Made by a program: the position numbers and the translations under genes. A stretch of 64,000 nt of DNA from Leeuwenhoekiella aestuarii (GTDB lineage: Bacteria > Bacteroidota > Bacteroidia > Flavobacteriales > Flavobacteriaceae), in the NCBI RefSeq assembly GCF_004104055.1, contig NZ_QOVJ01000005.1, positions 62,001 to 126,000 of the forward strand. Reading direction: 5' to 3'. The notes beneath the pieces are model-generated. The model was not told where the DNA came from. It did no database searches and saw only the letters and a program-made list of their open reading frames with translations. Shown here piece after piece: positions 9,659 through 19,520 of this stretch (its first letter is position 1; every line of letters starts with the position of its first letter).

Positions 9659-9687
9659 AATAGTTAGATTTTAAGGTTATATAAAAT

Positions 9688-9723
9688 AAAAAAAGGATAA
9701 GCCCTAAGGCTTATCCTTTTTTT
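9688..9723 (-). terminator. Terminator at the end of the ribosomal cluster
   Basis: A 16-bp perfect inverted repeat (AAAAAAAGGATAAGCC, 9688-9703, with its complement 9708-9723) and a 4-base loop. It lies 23 bases after the rplQ stop and closes the long minus-strand ribosomal transcript. Confidence 0.9.
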
Positions 9724-9746
9724 AAAGTTAAAAAACAAATATGTTT

Positions 9747-10226
9747 TTATTCTTCTTCGTCATTAGCTTTTACTTCTTTAGCAGGAGCTTCAGTTGTTGT
9801 AGATGTTGCAGCTTTTTTACCTGCTCTACGAGTTGATTTTTTCTTAGTTTTCCCTAAGTTATAAATTTCATTATAATCAACCAATTCGATCATCGCCATA
9901 TCAGCGTTATCTCCTAGACGATTTCCTAATTTTATAATTCTAGTATAACCACCTGGACGGTCACCTACTTTGACAGCAACATCTCTAAAGAGTTCTGCAA
10001 CTGCATCCTTTTGACGCAATTTACTCATTACAATACGACGATTGTGAGTAGTATCTTCTTTAGATTTTGTAACTAAAGGCTCAACAAATTGCTTAAGAGC
10101 TTTTGCTTTTGCCACAGTTGTATTAATACGCTTGTGTTCAATTAGTGAACAAGCCATATTAGCTAGCATAGATTTTCTATGTGCTGTCTGACGTCCTAAA
10201 TGATTATTCTTTTTTCCGTGTCTCAT
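9747..10226 (-). CDS. rplQ: 50S ribosomal protein L17
   Basis: 159 residues. The first ~120 are the conserved L17 core: [20 protein letters not shown] at the start and [20 protein letters not shown] later. The remaining ~40 residues are a low-complexity Lys/Ala/Thr/Glu tail ending in DEEE, a common extension in Bacteroidetes. L17 lies near the peptide exit tunnel. It is the last gene of the alpha-operon block (rpsM-rpsK-rpsD-rpoA-rplQ). Confidence 0.98.
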   Translation of the reverse strand: MRHGKKNNHLGRQTAHRKSMLANMACSLIEHKRINTTVAKAKALKQFVEPLVTKSKEDTTHNRRIVMSKLRQKDAVAELFRDVAVKVGDRPGGYTRIIKLGNRLGDNADMAMIELVDYNEIYNLGKTKKKSTRRAGKKAATSTTTEAPAKEVKANDEEE

Positions 10227-10290
10227 GACATTTTAAAATTTAACATCCATCTTGCTCAACCCTTTTTGAGGAGCAAATTATGGAGTATTA

Positions 10291-11283
10291 CTAGTCTTTA
10301 TCTAATTTATATTTTGATAGGTCCATTCCGAAATTCAAACCTTTTACATTTACAAGCTCTTCAAGCTCTGTAAGAGATTTTTTACCGAAGTTACGGAACT
10401 TCATCAAATCGTTTTTGTTGTAAGAAACTAAGTCTCCTAAAGTTTCTACTTCTGCAGCTTTAAGACAGTTAAGAGCACGAACAGAAAGATCCATGTCAAC
10501 TAATTTTGTCTTAAGCAACTGACGCATGTGTAATGACTCTTCATCATATGTTTCAGTCTGAGCAATTTCATCAGCCTCAAGGGTGATACGCTCATCAGAG
10601 AATAACATAAAGTGGTGAATCAAAGTTTTTGCAGCTTCAGTCAAAGCATCCTTAGGATGAATAGAACCGTCAGTGATGATTTCAAAAACTAATTTTTCAT
10701 AATCAGTTTTTTGTTCAACACGATAATTTTCTATACTATACTTTACATTCTTTATTGGAGTATAAATTGAATCTGTAAAAATAGTACCGACAGGTGCATT
10801 TTGCTTTTTGTTCTCTTCCGCAGGAACATAACCACGACCTTTTTCTACCGTGATCTCCATATTGATATTAACTTTCTTCTCCATATTGGCAATCACCAAG
10901 TCAGGATTAAGAATTTGGAAACCAGAAATAAATTTCTGAAAATCTCCTGCAGTTAATTGTTCTTTATCAGAAACCGAAATAGTTACAGTTTCATTATCAA
11001 TCTCATCAATTTGTCTTTTAAAACGTACTTGTTTAAGATTAAGAATGATTTCTGTAAAGTCTTCTACAACTCCTGCAATAGTTGAAAACTCATGGTCAAC
11101 TCCTTCAACACGTACTGAAGTAATTGCAAACCCTTCTAATGAAGAAAGCAAAACTCTACGTAACGCGTTACCCACAGTTAAACCGTAACCTGGCTCTAAA
11201 GGTCTGAATTCAAACTTACCTTCAAAGTCAGTAGAGTCAATCATTATGACCTTATCAGGCTTCTGGAAATTTAGTAATGCCAT
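10291..11283 (-). CDS. rpoA: RNA polymerase subunit alpha
   Basis: 330 residues. The N-terminal dimerisation domain (1 to ~230) contains [20 protein letters not shown] and the ETDGS-like [12 protein letters not shown] region. A linker is followed by the helix-hairpin-helix C-terminal domain (~250-320), with [18 protein letters not shown] and [15 protein letters not shown], which contacts UP elements and activators. Its place between rpsD and rplQ is the standard bacterial arrangement. Confidence 0.99.
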   Translation of the reverse strand: MALLNFQKPDKVIMIDSTDFEGKFEFRPLEPGYGLTVGNALRRVLLSSLEGFAITSVRVEGVDHEFSTIAGVVEDFTEIILNLKQVRFKRQIDEIDNETVTISVSDKEQLTAGDFQKFISGFQILNPDLVIANMEKKVNINMEITVEKGRGYVPAEENKKQNAPVGTIFTDSIYTPIKNVKYSIENYRVEQKTDYEKLVFEIITDGSIHPKDALTEAAKTLIHHFMLFSDERITLEADEIAQTETYDEESLHMRQLLKTKLVDMDLSVRALNCLKAAEVETLGDLVSYNKNDLMKFRNFGKKSLTELEELVNVKGLNFGMDLSKYKLDKD

Positions 11284-11309
11284 ATTATGTTTTCTAAGAG
11301 TTGTTATTA

Positions 11310-11915
11310 TTATTTAGAGTACAATTCTACAATGAACTGCTCATTGATATTTTCTGGAATCTGAATACGCTCAGGTATAGAAACGAAAGTACCTTGTTTT
11401 GAATCATTGTTCCAAGTAATCCACTCATAAACGTGACTTGCATTAGCAAGAGAATCTTGGATTGCAGTTAATGATTTAGATTTTTCACGTACAGCAACAA
11501 CATCTCCAGGCTTAATTTGATAAGATGGGATATTCACTAATTCACCATTAACAGTGATATGTCTGTGTGAAACAAATTGACGAGCTGCTCTTCTTGATGG
11601 AGCAATACCCATTCTAAAAACAACGTTATCCAAACGAGACTCACAAAGTTGCAATAATACAACCCCAGTAATTCCGGTAGCACGTGTTGCTTTTTCAAAC
11701 ATATTACGGAATTGATTTTCTAAAATTCCATAAGTGTATTTTGCTTTTTGCTTCTCTTGAAGCTGTATAGCATATTCAGACTTTTTACCACGGCGTCTGT
11801 TGTTTCCGTGTTGACCTGGAGGATAGTTTCTTTTCTCAAAAGATTTGTCATCTCCAAAAATCGCTTCACCAAATTTACGAGCGATTTTAGTCTTGGGACC
11901 GGTATATCTTGCCAT
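11310..11915 (-). CDS. rpsD: 30S ribosomal protein S4
   Basis: 201 residues. The N-terminal part has [16 protein letters not shown] and [18 protein letters not shown]. The S4 RNA-binding domain (~93-155) contains [20 protein letters not shown] and [10 protein letters not shown]. It lacks the zinc-binding cysteines of some S4 forms. S4 nucleates 30S assembly and in several bacteria represses its own operon. An 86-base structured gap precedes it. Confidence 0.98.
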   Translation of the reverse strand: MARYTGPKTKIARKFGEAIFGDDKSFEKRNYPPGQHGNNRRRGKKSEYAIQLQEKQKAKYTYGILENQFRNMFEKATRATGITGVVLLQLCESRLDNVVFRMGIAPSRRAARQFVSHRHITVNGELVNIPSYQIKPGDVVAVREKSKSLTAIQDSLANASHVYEWITWNNDSKQGTFVSIPERIQIPENINEQFIVELYSK

Positions 11916-12001
11916 TATAATGTTTATTAGTGGGGTGATTAAGGAATTAAGGTCTAGTCCTTCGCAAAATCAATATTCCCCGAGTGATATAAAAAAATTA
12001 A
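11916..12001 (-). ncRNA. Candidate S4 leader between rpsK and rpsD
   Basis: An 86-base gap where most neighbours are spaced 2-30 bases. On the minus strand a GGGGAAT segment can pair with distal ATTCC and CACCCC segments, enclosing a smaller AAGG-CCTT hairpin around ACTAGA. The GGGG/CCCC and GGAAT/ATTCC options compete. Autoregulation by S4 is known in other bacteria, and an S4 leader class has been proposed for Bacteroidia; I could not compare with its covariance model. Confidence 0.4.
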
Positions 12002-12424
12002 TTAAACTCTTCTTCGTTTAGGAGGACGACATCCGTTGTGCGGTAATGGAGTAACATCAATAATTTCCGTTACTTCGATACCACTATTGTGGATAGAACG
12101 TATTGCAGATTCGCGACCGTTACCTGGCCCCTTAACGTAAACTTTTACTTTACGTAAACCAGCTTCGTGAGCTACTTTACTAGCGTCTTCCGCAGCTAGC
12201 TGTGCAGCGTAAGGAGTATTTTTCTTAGAACCTCTAAAACCCATTTTACCGGCTGAAGACCAAGAAACAACATCACCTTTCTTATTAGTCAAAGAAATCA
12301 ATATGTTGTTGAAAGATGCCGCAATATGTGCTTCACCTACAGACTCAACAATTACTTTACGCTTTTTGGTTCCTTTACCAGCTTTCGCGTTTTTTCCTCC
12401 ACCTTTAGTGTTTTGCTTTGCCAT
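12002..12424 (-). CDS. rpsK: 30S ribosomal protein S11
   Basis: 140 residues. The signature region [18 protein letters not shown], followed by [18 protein letters not shown] at the C-terminus, identifies S11, which lines the mRNA exit channel on the 30S platform. The first ~20 residues are a Gly/Lys-rich extension. It starts 9 bases after the rpsM stop. Confidence 0.98.
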   Translation of the reverse strand: MAKQNTKGGGKNAKAGKGTKKRKVIVESVGEAHIAASFNNILISLTNKKGDVVSWSSAGKMGFRGSKKNTPYAAQLAAEDASKVAHEAGLRKVKVYVKGPGNGRESAIRSIHNSGIEVTEIIDVTPLPHNGCRPPKRRRV

Positions 12425-12433
12425 TGTTACTTA

Positions 12434-12808
12434 TTATTTAGTTGCCTTTTTCTTGTTAGCAACCGTTTTACGCTTCCCTTTACGGGTTCTTGAGTTATTC
12501 TTAGTACGTTGTCCACGTAATGGCAAACCAGAACGATGTCTGATTCCACGGTAGCAACCAATATCCATAAGACGTTTGATGCTCATAGAAACTTCACTTC
12601 TAAGTTCACCTTCAATCTTATAAGTACCTACAGCTTCACGAATACGACCTATTTGATCATCATCCCACTCGTTTACTTTTAAATTCTCATCAACGTCAGC
12701 TTGAGATAATATTTTCTCAGCTCTACTTTTTCCGATTCCAAAGATGTACGTCAAAGCGATTACACCTCTTTTTTGTTTTGGGATATCTACCCCTGCAATT
12801 CTAGCCAT
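12434..12808 (-). CDS. rpsM: 30S ribosomal protein S13
   Basis: 124 residues: [20 protein letters not shown] at the N-terminus, an H2TH fold with [10 protein letters not shown], and the [20 protein letters not shown] signature before a basic tail. S13 sits in the 30S head and contacts P-site tRNA and the 50S bridge. It follows rpmJ by 5 bases. Confidence 0.98.
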   Translation of the reverse strand: MARIAGVDIPKQKRGVIALTYIFGIGKSRAEKILSQADVDENLKVNEWDDDQIGRIREAVGTYKIEGELRSEVSMSIKRLMDIGCYRGIRHRSGLPLRGQRTKNNSRTRKGKRKTVANKKKATK

Positions 12809-12813
12809 AATCC

Positions 12814-12930
12814 TTAACCTTGTCTTTGTTTGAACTTAGGGTTCTTTTTATTAATAACGTATAATCTTCCTTTGCGACGCACAATTTTGCAGTCTGCACT
12901 TCTTTTCTTTACTGATGCTCTTACTTTCAT
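12814..12930 (-). CDS. rpmJ: 50S ribosomal protein L36, zinc-less form
   Basis: A 38-residue gene found by translating the gap between infA and rpsM. It begins [20 protein letters not shown] and ends NPKFKQRQG, the L36 pattern. Of the usual zinc ligands (three Cys, one His) only Cys14 remains; the other positions are Ser/Arg, Asn and Phe, so this is a zinc-independent (C-minus) type. It starts 4 bases after the infA stop codon. Confidence 0.93.
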   Translation of the reverse strand: MKVRASVKKRSADCKIVRRKGRLYVINKKNPKFKQRQG

Positions 12931-12934
12931 CTTA

Positions 12935-13150
12935 CTAGTATCTATAAGTTATACGAGCCTTAGATAAATCGTATGGGCTCATTTCAAGTTTTACTTTGTC
13001 CCCAGGTAGTAATTTTATATAATGCATGCGCATCTTACCTGAGATATGCGCAGTCACGATGTGACCATTTTCTAGCTCAACGCGAAACATTGCGTTAGAC
13101 AATGCTTCAATAATTGAACCGTCTTGTTCTATTGCTTGTTGTTTTGCCAT
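12935..13150 (-). CDS. infA: Translation initiation factor IF-1
   Basis: 71 residues, one S1/OB-fold domain: [20 protein letters not shown], then [20 protein letters not shown] and [16 protein letters not shown]-1 occupies the 30S A site during initiation. Its ATG shares one base with the secY stop codon (TAATG), implying coupled translation. Confidence 0.98.
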   Translation of the reverse strand: MAKQQAIEQDGSIIEALSNAMFRVELENGHIVTAHISGKMRMHYIKLLPGDKVKLEMSPYDLSKARITYRY

Positions 13151-14487
13151 TATGCTACTGCTTTTCTGTTTTTACCAGTTTTCATTAAGCCATCATAATG
13201 TCTATTCAACAAGTATGAATTCACTTGTTGCATAGTATCGATAGCTACACCTACTAAGATAAGCAATGACGTTCCACCGTAAAACAAAGCCCATCCTTGT
13301 TGCATCCCTAAAACACTAACTGCAATTGCTGGGAAAATAGCGATAAGGGCTAGAAACACAGAACCCGGAAGTGTAATCTGAGACATAATTCGATCTAAAT
13401 ACTCAGAAGTCTCAGTACCCGGCCTAATACCCGCGATAAAACCTCCGCTTCTTTTAAGATCATCAGCCATTTTATTAGTTGGCACTGTAATCGCCGTATA
13501 GAAATACGTAAAAATGATTATCAATAAACCAAATACTAAGTTGTACCAAAATCCAAAGATGTTAGTAAATTGAGATGCTATGCTTTGAGCCATTGGAGAT
13601 TCTGAAAGTCCAATAACCGCACCAGGAATAAACATAATTGCCTGAGCAAAAATGATAGGCATTACTCCTGAAGCATTCAATTTTAAAGGAATGTACTGAC
13701 GGCTACCAAAAACATTACGCTCGTAACTACCACTAGCAGTTCTACGAGCATATTGCACAGGTATTTGACGTACGGCCATTACAAGGAGTACAGATAGCAA
13801 AACGATTACAAACCAAATCACTAATTCTATAAGGATCATAATTAATCCTCCATTAGATTCTGAAACTCTTGAAACCCATTCCTGAAGAAAAGACTGAGGT
13901 AAACGCGCAATAATACCCACCATAATTAATAGTGAGATACCATTACCAATACCCTTATCAGTGATCTTTTCCCCTAACCACATTGCAAAAATACAACCTG
14001 TAGTAAGAATAATAACCGAAGAAACTATAAAAGTTACATTACTTCCCATAACAAATGCTTCCGGAGGAAGAATGTTGAACAAATTTGTAATATAACCAGG
14101 ACCCTGAATAAGCGTAATCGCAATGGTTAACCAGCGTGTAATCTGATTAATTTTACGACGGCCACTCTCACCTTCCTTTTGAAGTTTCTGTAAGTAAGGT
14201 ACCGCTATACCCATAAGCTGCACTACAATTGAGGCAGATATGTAAGGCATAATACCCAATGCAAATACAGAGGCATTAGAAAATGCCCCTCCTGTAAATG
14301 CGTTTAATAATCCAAGTAATCCACCGTCTGCTTGAGCAGACAAATTGGCTAACTGAGATGCATCAATACCCGGAAGTACGATTTGAGCCCCAAAACGGTA
14401 TACTAAAAGTAAACCTAGGGTTAAAAGAATACGATTCTTTAACTCTTCAATCTTCCAAATATTTTTAATCGTTTCTATAGCCTTCAT
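13150..14487 (-). CDS. secY: Protein translocase subunit SecY
   Basis: 445 residues with about ten membrane helices, the central channel of the Sec translocon. Recognisable parts are [10 protein letters not shown] near the N-terminus, the cytoplasmic loop with [23 protein letters not shown], and the C-terminal loop with [19 protein letters not shown]. It lies between rplO and infA as in most spc operons. A map gene, often found here in other phyla, is absent. Confidence 0.98.
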   Translation of the reverse strand: MKAIETIKNIWKIEELKNRILLTLGLLLVYRFGAQIVLPGIDASQLANLSAQADGGLLGLLNAFTGGAFSNASVFALGIMPYISASIVVQLMGIAVPYLQKLQKEGESGRRKINQITRWLTIAITLIQGPGYITNLFNILPPEAFVMGSNVTFIVSSVIILTTGCIFAMWLGEKITDKGIGNGISLLIMVGIIARLPQSFLQEWVSRVSESNGGLIMILIELVIWFVIVLLSVLLVMAVRQIPVQYARRTASGSYERNVFGSRQYIPLKLNASGVMPIIFAQAIMFIPGAVIGLSESPMAQSIASQFTNIFGFWYNLVFGLLIIIFTYFYTAITVPTNKMADDLKRSGGFIAGIRPGTETSEYLDRIMSQITLPGSVFLALIAIFPAIAVSVLGMQQGWALFYGGTSLLILVGVAIDTMQQVNSYLLNRHYDGLMKTGKNRKAVA

Positions 14488-14497
14488 GCTGATTGTG

Positions 14498-14950
14498 TTA
14501 TAAAGTTACTGCTTCTCCGCCTGCCGCTTCTATAGCTTTTTGTGCTGAGGCTGTAAATTTATGAACTGTAATCTTCAATTTAGCTTTTAACTCACCACGA
14601 CCTAATATCTTCACAAGATCATTTTTCCCGGCAAGTCTGTTTTGTACTAAAACATCAATGGTAACTTCATCTTTGATTCTACCAGCGTCAACATATTCTT
14701 GTAGTGTATCAAGGTTTACTCCTGTAAACTCTTTACGGTTAATGTTTGTAAAACCAAACTTAGGAACACGTCTTTGAAGGGGCATTTGCCCACCTTCAAA
14801 ACCTACTTTTTTAGAATATCCTGATCTTGACTTCGCACCTTTGTGCCCACGGCCAGCGGTTCCACCATTTCCTGTAGCTTCACCACGACCTCGCCTGCTG
14901 TCGTTCTTTTTTACCGAGCCTGCTGCCGGTTTTAGACTGTTTAAACCCAT
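14498..14950 (-). CDS. rplO: 50S ribosomal protein L15
   Basis: 150 residues: a glycine/arginine-rich N-terminus (RRGRGEATGNGGTAGRGHKG) followed by GGQMPLQRRVPKFGFTN and the C-terminal LAGKNDLVKILGRGELKAKL. L15 is a late-assembly 50S protein. It begins 12 bases after the rpmD stop and ends 10 bases before secY. Confidence 0.98.
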   Translation of the reverse strand: MGLNSLKPAAGSVKKNDSRRGRGEATGNGGTAGRGHKGAKSRSGYSKKVGFEGGQMPLQRRVPKFGFTNINRKEFTGVNLDTLQEYVDAGRIKDEVTIDVLVQNRLAGKNDLVKILGRGELKAKLKITVHKFTASAQKAIEAAGGEAVTL

Positions 14951-14962
14951 TTCTATTTATAT

Positions 14963-15142
14963 TTAAGCTTCTTCTACAGAAACTAAATGACTTACTTTAT
15001 TAATCATTCCCAAGATGTTCGGAGTGTTTTCATGCTCAACAACCTGGCCCATTTTTCTAAGACCTAACGCCTCTAGAGTTCTCTTCTGGTTTTGAGTACG
15101 ATTAATAGCACTCTTTACCTTAGTTACTTTAATTTTTGCCAT
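14963..15142 (-). CDS. rpmD: 50S ribosomal protein L30
   Basis: 59 residues read from the gap between rpsE and rpl[21 protein letters not shown], then [19 protein letters not shown] and a C-terminal hydrophobic [13 protein letters not shown]. This is the normal short L30 of bacteria. It begins 11 bases after the rpsE stop. Confidence 0.95.
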   Translation of the reverse strand: MAKIKVTKVKSAINRTQNQKRTLEALGLRKMGQVVEHENTPNILGMINKVSHLVSVEEA

Positions 15143-15153
15143 TGTCTTAAAAA

Positions 15154-15678
15154 TTATCCTTTAAAAACTTTTTCAAGAGAAATCCCTCTTTGTTTAGCCA
15201 CAGTCTCTGCACTACGTAATTGCAATAAAGCATCAAAGGTAGCTTTTACCACATTATGCGGGTTAGAAGATCCTTGATTTTTTGAAAGTACATCATGAAT
15301 ACCTACAGATTCAAGAACTGAACGTATTGCACCACCAGCAATAACACCGGTACCAGGAGCAGCTGGCATCAGCAGAACACGAGCTCCACCATATTTTCCT
15401 TTTTGCTCATGAGGAATAGTACTCTTATTTAGAGGGATACGTACTAAGTTTTTCTTAGCGTCTTCTACTGCCTTAGCAATTGCACTAGCAACATCCTTAG
15501 ATTTACCAAGACCCTGACCTACAACACCACTCTCGTCACCTACAACAACAATAGCAGAAAATCCAAAAGCTCTACCACCTTTTGTTACCTTAGTAACACG
15601 TTGAACACCAACTAAACGATCTTTAAGATCCAATCCACTTGGTTTTACTAACTCTACGTTTTTATATTTTTGATACAT
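15154..15678 (-). CDS. rpsE: 30S ribosomal protein S5
   Basis: 174 residues: the double-stranded-RNA-binding-like N-domain ([40 protein letters not shown]), then the [20 protein letters not shown] region of the C-domain. S5 shapes the mRNA entry site and decoding fidelity. It follows rplR by 6 bases. Confidence 0.98.
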   Translation of the reverse strand: MYQKYKNVELVKPSGLDLKDRLVGVQRVTKVTKGGRAFGFSAIVVVGDESGVVGQGLGKSKDVASAIAKAVEDAKKNLVRIPLNKSTIPHEQKGKYGGARVLLMPAAPGTGVIAGGAIRSVLESVGIHDVLSKNQGSSNPHNVVKATFDALLQLRSAETVAKQRGISLEKVFKG

Positions 15679-15684
15679 AACTTC

Positions 15685-16038
15685 TTAGAATTTTAATCCG
15701 CCTTCTCGGGCTCCTTCTGCTAATTGTTTTACTCTTCCATGATATAGATACCCACCTCTGTCAAAAGCTACAGCTTCTATACCAGCTTCTTTAGCTTTCT
15801 CCGCAATCGCCTTACCTACCAGCTTAGCAACATCTGCCTTATTTCCTTCTGCAGAAAAATCCTTATCTCTTGAAGACGCAGCACCTAAAGTCTTACCAGT
15901 AGTATCATCTATAATTTGTGCGTAAATCTCTTTATTACTTCTATATACAGAAAGTCTCGGGCGCTCTGCAGTACCAGTAAGTGACTTACGAATTCTGCGA
16001 CGTATCTTATTTCTTCTTGTGTATTTTGAAAATGCCAT
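15685..16038 (-). CDS. rplR: 50S ribosomal protein L18
   Basis: 117 residues with the L18 core: [20 protein letters not shown], then [20 protein letters not shown] and EGARE near the end. L18 binds 5S rRNA together with L5 and L25. It starts 11 bases after the rplF stop. Confidence 0.98.
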   Translation of the reverse strand: MAFSKYTRRNKIRRRIRKSLTGTAERPRLSVYRSNKEIYAQIIDDTTGKTLGAASSRDKDFSAEGNKADVAKLVGKAIAEKAKEAGIEAVAFDRGGYLYHGRVKQLAEGAREGGLKF

Positions 16039-16049
16039 ATCGCTATATA

Positions 16050-16592
16050 TTATGCAGACTTACCTGCTTTTCTTCTAATTTGTTCTCCTACAAACTTGAT
16101 ACCTTTTCCTTTATAAGGCTCTGGCTTACGGAAGCCTCTAATCTTAGCAGCAACCTGACCAACTAATTGTTTGTCGTAAGAAGTTAATTTTACTATCGGA
16201 TTTTTTCCTTTTTCAGTTACAGTTTCGACTGTAACCTCAGGAGCTACCTCTAACACAATATTGTGAGAGAATCCAAGAGCCATATCTAATTTCTGACCTT
16301 GGTTGCTAGCTCTATAACCTACACCTACTAATTCTAAAGATTTAGTATAACCATTAGCCACACCTTCAATCATATTAGCAATAAGTGCACGATAAAGACC
16401 ATGCTTAGCTTTATCATCTTTTTTCTCAGAAGAACGCTCTAACGTAATAACACCTTCTTCAATCTTAATATCTATGTTAGAATACTCTTGCTTAAGCTCT
16501 CCTAACTTTCCTTTTACAGTAATCATACCCTCAGCTACTTCTACAGTAACTCCAGAAGGTATTGTAATTGGGTTTTTTCCTATTCTTGACAT
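16050..16592 (-). CDS. rplF: 50S ribosomal protein L6
   Basis: 180 residues with two L6 repeats. [20 protein letters not shown] opens the protein; the second repeat ends in the conserved [19 protein letters not shown]6 lies at the base of the L7/L12 stalk near the GTPase centre. It follows rpsH by 20 bases. Confidence 0.98.
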   Translation of the reverse strand: MSRIGKNPITIPSGVTVEVAEGMITVKGKLGELKQEYSNIDIKIEEGVITLERSSEKKDDKAKHGLYRALIANMIEGVANGYTKSLELVGVGYRASNQGQKLDMALGFSHNIVLEVAPEVTVETVTEKGKNPIVKLTSYDKQLVGQVAAKIRGFRKPEPYKGKGIKFVGEQIRRKAGKSA

Positions 16593-16612
16593 TGCTCTGT
16601 TCTTTTAACTGA

Positions 16613-17011
16613 TTAATATACGTAGCAAAGTACTTCGCCTCCAACATTCTCACTTTGAGCTTGCTTTCCTGTCATTACTCCTTTTGAAGTAGAAACAATA
16701 GAGATTCCTAAACCGTTAAGAATACGTGGCACATCTTTAGAAGATGAATATTTACGTAAACCAGGCTTACTTATTCTCTGAATATTTTTGATAACAGACT
16801 CTTTAGTCTCTTTATCATACTTCAAAGCAATTTTAATTGTGCCTTGAGCCGTTTTGTCTTCAAATTTGTAACTCAAAATGTAACCTTGATCAAATAAGAT
16901 CTTAGTTATCTCTTTTTTTAAGTTTGAAGCAGGTATCTCCACAACTCTGTGGTTTGCTGCCGCTGCGTTTCTAATCCTAGTTAGAAAATCTGCAATAGTA
17001 TCTGTATACAT
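16613..17011 (-). CDS. rpsH: 30S ribosomal protein S8
   Basis: 132 residues: MYTDTIADFLTRIRNAAAAN at the start, SKPGLRKYSSSKDVPRILNG in the middle, and GISIVSTSKGVMTGKQAQ near the C-terminus. S8 binds the central domain of 16S rRNA and is the spc-operon repressor in E. coli. An unusually long 74-base gap precedes it. Confidence 0.98.
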   Translation of the reverse strand: MYTDTIADFLTRIRNAAAANHRVVEIPASNLKKEITKILFDQGYILSYKFEDKTAQGTIKIALKYDKETKESVIKNIQRISKPGLRKYSSSKDVPRILNGLGISIVSTSKGVMTGKQAQSENVGGEVLCYVY

Positions 17012-17025
17012 TTATATTAGATTGC

Positions 17026-17071
17026 GGTTTTGGTTTTCATCACTAAACTATTTAATAACGAACCTAAAACC
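17026..17071 (-). ncRNA. Candidate structured element between rpsN and rpsH
   Basis: Within the 74-base gap, GGTTTTGGTT (17026-17035) can pair with AACCTAAAACC (17061-17071) as a 10-bp stem with one bulged base, loop of about 25. S8 represses its operon in E. coli, so an S8-responsive site is one possibility, but I cannot match it to a known S8 site. Confidence 0.3.
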
Positions 17072-17085
17072 AGTTTATTCTTAGT

Positions 17086-17355
17086 TTACCAGCTGGCTTT
17101 TTTAACACCTGGTATAAGACCTTGATTAGCCATCTCACGAAACATAACACGTGAAATACCAAAAGTTCTCATATATCCCTTAGGACGCCCTGTTAGTTTG
17201 CAACGGTTATGTTGACGTACAGGAGATGCGTTTTTAGGCAGCTTTTGCAATGCTTCATAATCACCAGCCTCTTTTAAGGCTTTTCTTTTTTCAGCATATT
17301 TGGCTGCAAGTTTCTCACGTTTTCTCTCGCGAGCTTTCATTGATTCTTTTGCCAT
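17086..17355 (-). CDS. rpsN: 30S ribosomal protein S14 (long, zinc-free type)
   Basis: 89 residues, the long form without the paired zinc cysteines of the 61-residue type. [20 protein letters not shown] opens it; the C-terminal block has [19 protein letters not shown] and [11 protein letters not shown]. It starts 2 bases after rplE and sits in the 30S head. Confidence 0.98.
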   Translation of the reverse strand: MAKESMKARERKREKLAAKYAEKRKALKEAGDYEALQKLPKNASPVRQHNRCKLTGRPKGYMRTFGISRVMFREMANQGLIPGVKKASW

Positions 17356-17357
17356 AA

Positions 17358-17909
17358 TTACTTCTTTTTAAAGGGTAGCCCCAATTGAGTTAATAATGCT
17401 TTTGCTTCTTTATCGGTTTCAGCAGAAGTTTCAAAGGTAACATTCATACCTTCAATTTTACGCACTTTATCAATATCTATTTCAGGAAATATGATTTGCT
17501 CTTCGATACCTAAACTATAGTTACCACGACCATCAAAACCCGTTGCATTTATACCGTTAAAATCTCTTACACGAGGTAATGCCGATGTGATCAAACGATC
17601 TAAGAACTCATACATACGCTCACCACGCAAAGTAACTTTAGCTCCAATTGGCATACCTTTTCTAAGTTTAAAAGCAGCAACATCCTTCTTAGACATTGTA
17701 GCAACTGCACGTTGACCAGCGATAGTAGTTAATTCTTCTACAGAATAATCTATCAACTTCTTGTCAGCAACAGCAGCACCAACACCTCTAGAGATTACAA
17801 TCTTTTTCAATTTAGGTACTTGCATAACATTCTTATACCCAAATTCTTCAGTAAGAGCCGTAATAACGCGCTCTTTATATTCTGTCTTTAGTCTTGAAAT
17901 GTAAGCCAT
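17358..17909 (-). CDS. rplE: 50S ribosomal protein L5
   Basis: 183 residues with [20 protein letters not shown], the [20 protein letters not shown] signature, and [20 protein letters not shown]5 binds 5S rRNA and bridges to S13. It starts 2 bases after rplX. Confidence 0.98.
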   Translation of the reverse strand: MAYISRLKTEYKERVITALTEEFGYKNVMQVPKLKKIVISRGVGAAVADKKLIDYSVEELTTIAGQRAVATMSKKDVAAFKLRKGMPIGAKVTLRGERMYEFLDRLITSALPRVRDFNGINATGFDGRGNYSLGIEEQIIFPEIDIDKVRKIEGMNVTFETSAETDKEAKALLTQLGLPFKKK

Positions 17910-17911
17910 AA

Positions 17912-18223
17912 CTAAATTACTTCATTTGATTTTTTAGAAAAACGCACTTTCTTATCACCTTCCACACGATAACCTACACGAGTAGCATCACCATTACCAT
18001 CAACTAATGACAGGTTAGAAATATGTAAAGCAGCTTCCTTCTTTGCGATACCACCTTGAGGATTAGAAGCACTTGGCTTCTCGTGTTTAGAAACTAAATT
18101 AATCCCCTCAACGATCGCTTTGTTCTTATCTTTAAATACACGCTGCACCTTACCTTCCTGACCTTTATGATCACCTGCAGTAACACGAACGGTATCTCCA
18201 ACTTTTATTTTAAGCTTTGTCAT
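17912..18223 (-). CDS. rplX: 50S ribosomal protein L24
   Basis: 103 residues with a KOW motif near the N-terminus ([20 protein letters not shown]) and the [20 protein letters not shown] stretch. L24 initiates 50S assembly. It lies 12 bases after rplN in the standard order. Confidence 0.98.
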   Translation of the reverse strand: MTKLKIKVGDTVRVTAGDHKGQEGKVQRVFKDKNKAIVEGINLVSKHEKPSASNPQGGIAKKEAALHISNLSLVDGNGDATRVGYRVEGDKKVRFSKKSNEVI

Positions 18224-18235
18224 CTTAATACTGTA

Positions 18236-18604
18236 TTAAAGCACCTCTGGTGCTAATGATACAATCTTCATGAATTGTTTCTCACGAAGCTCTCTTGCAA
18301 CAGGACCAAATACACGAGTACCGCGCATTTCTCCCTGAGCATTTAAAAGTACACAAGCATTATCATCAAAACGGATGTAAGATCCGTCAGGACGACGCAC
18401 TTCTTTACGTGTACGCACAACTACTGCAGTAGAAACAGCACCTTTTTTAACTTGGCCGTTTGGAGTTGCATCCTTTACAGAAACAACAATCTTATCACCT
18501 ACAGAAGCATATCTTCTCTTTGTACCTCCTAACACACGGATAGTCAAAACTTCTTTTGCCCCGGTGTTGTCAGCTACTCTTAACCTTGATTCTTGTTGTA
18601 ACAT
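18236..18604 (-). CDS. rplN: 50S ribosomal protein L14
   Basis: 122 residues: [20 protein letters not shown], then [20 protein letters not shown] and [20 protein letters not shown], all L14 landmarks. L14 forms an intersubunit bridge and is the docking site of the silencing factor RsfS. It starts 2 bases after rpsQ. Confidence 0.98.
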   Translation of the reverse strand: MLQQESRLRVADNTGAKEVLTIRVLGGTKRRYASVGDKIVVSVKDATPNGQVKKGAVSTAVVVRTRKEVRRPDGSYIRFDDNACVLLNAQGEMRGTRVFGPVARELREKQFMKIVSLAPEVL

Positions 18605-18606
18605 AA

Positions 18607-18864
18607 TTACTTAGCTCTTTCAATGATTTCTACAAGTCTCCAACTCTTAGATTTACTTAAAGGTCTAGTCTCCATGATCTTTACTGTATCTCCAATATTG
18701 CAGTCATTTTGCTCGTCGTGTGCTACGTATTTTTTCGTTTTTAAAACGAATTTACCATACATAGGGTGCTTTACTTTCTTAACCTCAGAAACCACAATAG
18801 ATTTCTGCATTTTATTACTGGTAACGACACCTATACGTTCTTTTCTTAAATTTCTTTTTTCCAT
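18607..18864 (-). CDS. rpsQ: 30S ribosomal protein S17
   Basis: 85 residues from the ATG at 18864, giving the usual [20 protein letters not shown] start; an ATG four codons earlier (18876) overlaps the rpmC stop and is less likely. The signature [20 protein letters not shown] is present. S17 is a primary 16S-binding OB-fold protein. Confidence 0.95.
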   Translation of the reverse strand: MEKRNLRKERIGVVTSNKMQKSIVVSEVKKVKHPMYGKFVLKTKKYVAHDEQNDCNIGDTVKIMETRPLSKSKSWRLVEIIERAK

Positions 18865-18875
18865 CTTAAGCAGCA

Positions 18876-19067
18876 TTATTGTAATTCTCGTTTTGTAAGC
18901 TCAGTAGCGATACGCGCTACAGATCTTCTTAGACCTCTAAGCTGAATGGGATTTTCCAAAGGAGAAATAGCGTGAGCCATTTTTAAGTCTGAATAAGCTC
19001 TCTTAGCTTTTACTAACTCTTCCTGTAATTCTGCTACAGATAGTTCTTTTACTTCTGATTGTTTCAT
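18876..19067 (-). CDS. rpmC: 50S ribosomal protein L29
   Basis: 63 residues, two helices: [20 protein letters not shown] and a second ending [21 protein letters not shown]29 sits by the exit tunnel next to L23, where SRP and trigger factor dock. It lies between rplP and rpsQ as expected. Confidence 0.97.
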   Translation of the reverse strand: MKQSEVKELSVAELQEELVKAKRAYSDLKMAHAISPLENPIQLRGLRRSVARIATELTKRELQ

Positions 19068-19078
19068 TTTTCTAGAAT

Positions 19079-19501
19079 TTAGTCAGCTTGATAATCCCGA
19101 GCCACTACATATTTTGTTCTAACCGGAAGCTTCTGAGCAGCTAAACGTAACGCCTCACGCGCTACAGGCTCAGCAACACCCCCTATTTCAAAAAGCATTC
19201 TGCCAGGTTTAACGACAGCTGCCCAATATTCAACAGCACCTTTACCTTTACCCATACGTACTTCAAGAGGCTTCTTTGTGATAGGCTTATCAGGAAATAT
19301 TCTAATCCATAATGAACCCTCACGCTTCATAAAACGTGTGGCAGCAATACGTGCAGCTTCTATTTGTCTTGACGTAAGAAAGTTAGAATCTAATGATTTG
19401 ATACCAAAAGTACCATTAGAAAGCTGATGCCCTCTTCCGGCATTACCTTTCATACGACCCTTCTGTTGCTTACGGAATTTTGTCTTTTTAGGCTGTAACA
19501 T
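19079..19501 (-). CDS. rplP: 50S ribosomal protein L16
   Basis: 140 residues: [20 protein letters not shown] start, [20 protein letters not shown] and [20 protein letters not shown] signatures. L16 helps position A-site tRNA near the peptidyl-transferase centre. It follows rpsC by 19 bases. Confidence 0.98.
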   Translation of the reverse strand: MLQPKKTKFRKQQKGRMKGNAGRGHQLSNGTFGIKSLDSNFLTSRQIEAARIAATRFMKREGSLWIRIFPDKPITKKPLEVRMGKGKGAVEYWAAVVKPGRMLFEIGGVAEPVAREALRLAAQKLPVRTKYVVARDYQAD

Positions 19502-19520
19502 CTTGTTTTACTTTAAAAAA

